In this document: positions 63,870 through 64,000 of the stretch, in pieces
How positions within the stretch are numbered: the stretch's first letter is position 1
Layout: the number at the start of each line of letters is the position of its first letter
Assembly: GCA_030710605.1 (NCBI GenBank)
Contig: CP092880.1
Coordinates: 538,862-602,861 of the forward strand
DNA: 64,000 nucleotides
Direction: 5' to 3'
Origin: Cordylochernes scorpioides
Taxonomy: Eukaryota > Arthropoda > Arachnida > Pseudoscorpiones > Chernetidae
Notes under the pieces: generated by a model
The model's input: only the letters and a program-made list of their open reading frames with translations
Database searches by the model: none
What the model was told of the DNA's origin: nothing
Translations under genes and position numbers: made by a program

Positions 63870-64000
63870 TTATTGCTTTATTTTAAAAAGAAACATGCGT
63901 TATAAATAGTTTACATTTTAAATAGCAGATGACGTACTACTGCATCAAGTTTAGATATTTTATTTGAAGTAATTTTCTACTGTAAAATATAACTATATAT
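63870..64000 (-). repeat. Dispersed repeat shared with the RPB1 upstream region
   Basis: Inverse copy of about 23110-23245 ('agaaacatgcg', 'gcagatgacgtactactgca', 'gaagtaattttctactgtaa'). Cut by the window end. Confidence 0.5.

Overview
This is eukaryotic, almost certainly invertebrate metazoan DNA, possibly arthropod; nothing in the window fixes the species. It is AT-rich and gene-poor, packed with tandem arrays, MITEs, Helitrons and retroelement remnants. The evidence for an animal genome is a eukaryotic RNA polymerase II large subunit with a YSPTSPS tail, a tRNA-Gly gene with a poly-T terminator, tRNA-derived SINEs, L1-like and jockey/R1-like ORF1 proteins, a Ty3/gypsy LTR element and pogo/mariner-type MITEs. 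The only convincing host protein gene is RPB1 (17128-22626, minus strand, one intronless reading frame of 1832 residues). The only near-intact RNA gene is tRNA-Gly(GCC) at 13442-13512.

Layout. 1-9.8 kb: MITEs, a 21-bp and a ~118-bp tandem array, a tRNA-type SINE, and a frameshifted gypsy-like gag-protease fragment on the minus strand (7459-8816). 9.8-16.5 kb: Helitrons of two families (A and B) wrapped around a 32-bp minisatellite. Here a family-A Helitron sits inside the minisatellite, and an ORF1-only LINE with a 2A-like peptide sits inside that Helitron. 17.0-22.7 kb: RPB1, with part of its C-terminal domain encoded by a homogenised 21-bp DNA repeat. 23.4-31.0 kb: a MITE carrying a nested SINE, then about 7.2 kb of a 62-bp satellite. 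31-38 kb: interspersed repeats, a 33-bp array and two Helitrons. 38.2-39.8 kb: a GC-rich ORF1-only non-LTR element. 40.3-43.6 kb: a Helitron, a pogo-like MITE and LINE/SINE 3' tails. 43.7-46.9 kb: a complete-ended, internally deleted Ty3/gypsy element with identical 124-bp LTRs. 48.2-49.5 kb: a second, 5'-truncated copy of the 2A-type LINE. 49.6-54 kb: three minisatellites. 55.5-62.1 kb: more Helitrons, one of which interrupts a 66-bp tandem repeat and so shows its own empty site. 62-64 kb: repeats and a SINE split by a palindromic insertion.

How it fits together. I found no reverse-transcriptase, transposase or Rep/helicase coding sequence, although mobile DNA makes up most of the non-RPB1 sequence. 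Every element visible is non-autonomous: ORF1-only LINEs, an LTR element lacking RT/RNase H, MITEs, SINEs and short Helitrons. They must have been moved by enzymes encoded elsewhere. The most notable signals are the ORF1-only 2A LINE family with clean target-site duplications, a 3'-terminal stem-loop conserved by covariation in otherwise different elements, Helitrons with serially stacked 3' ends, and the homogenised RPB1 tail. Boundaries of most repeats were set by eye from comparisons inside this one window.
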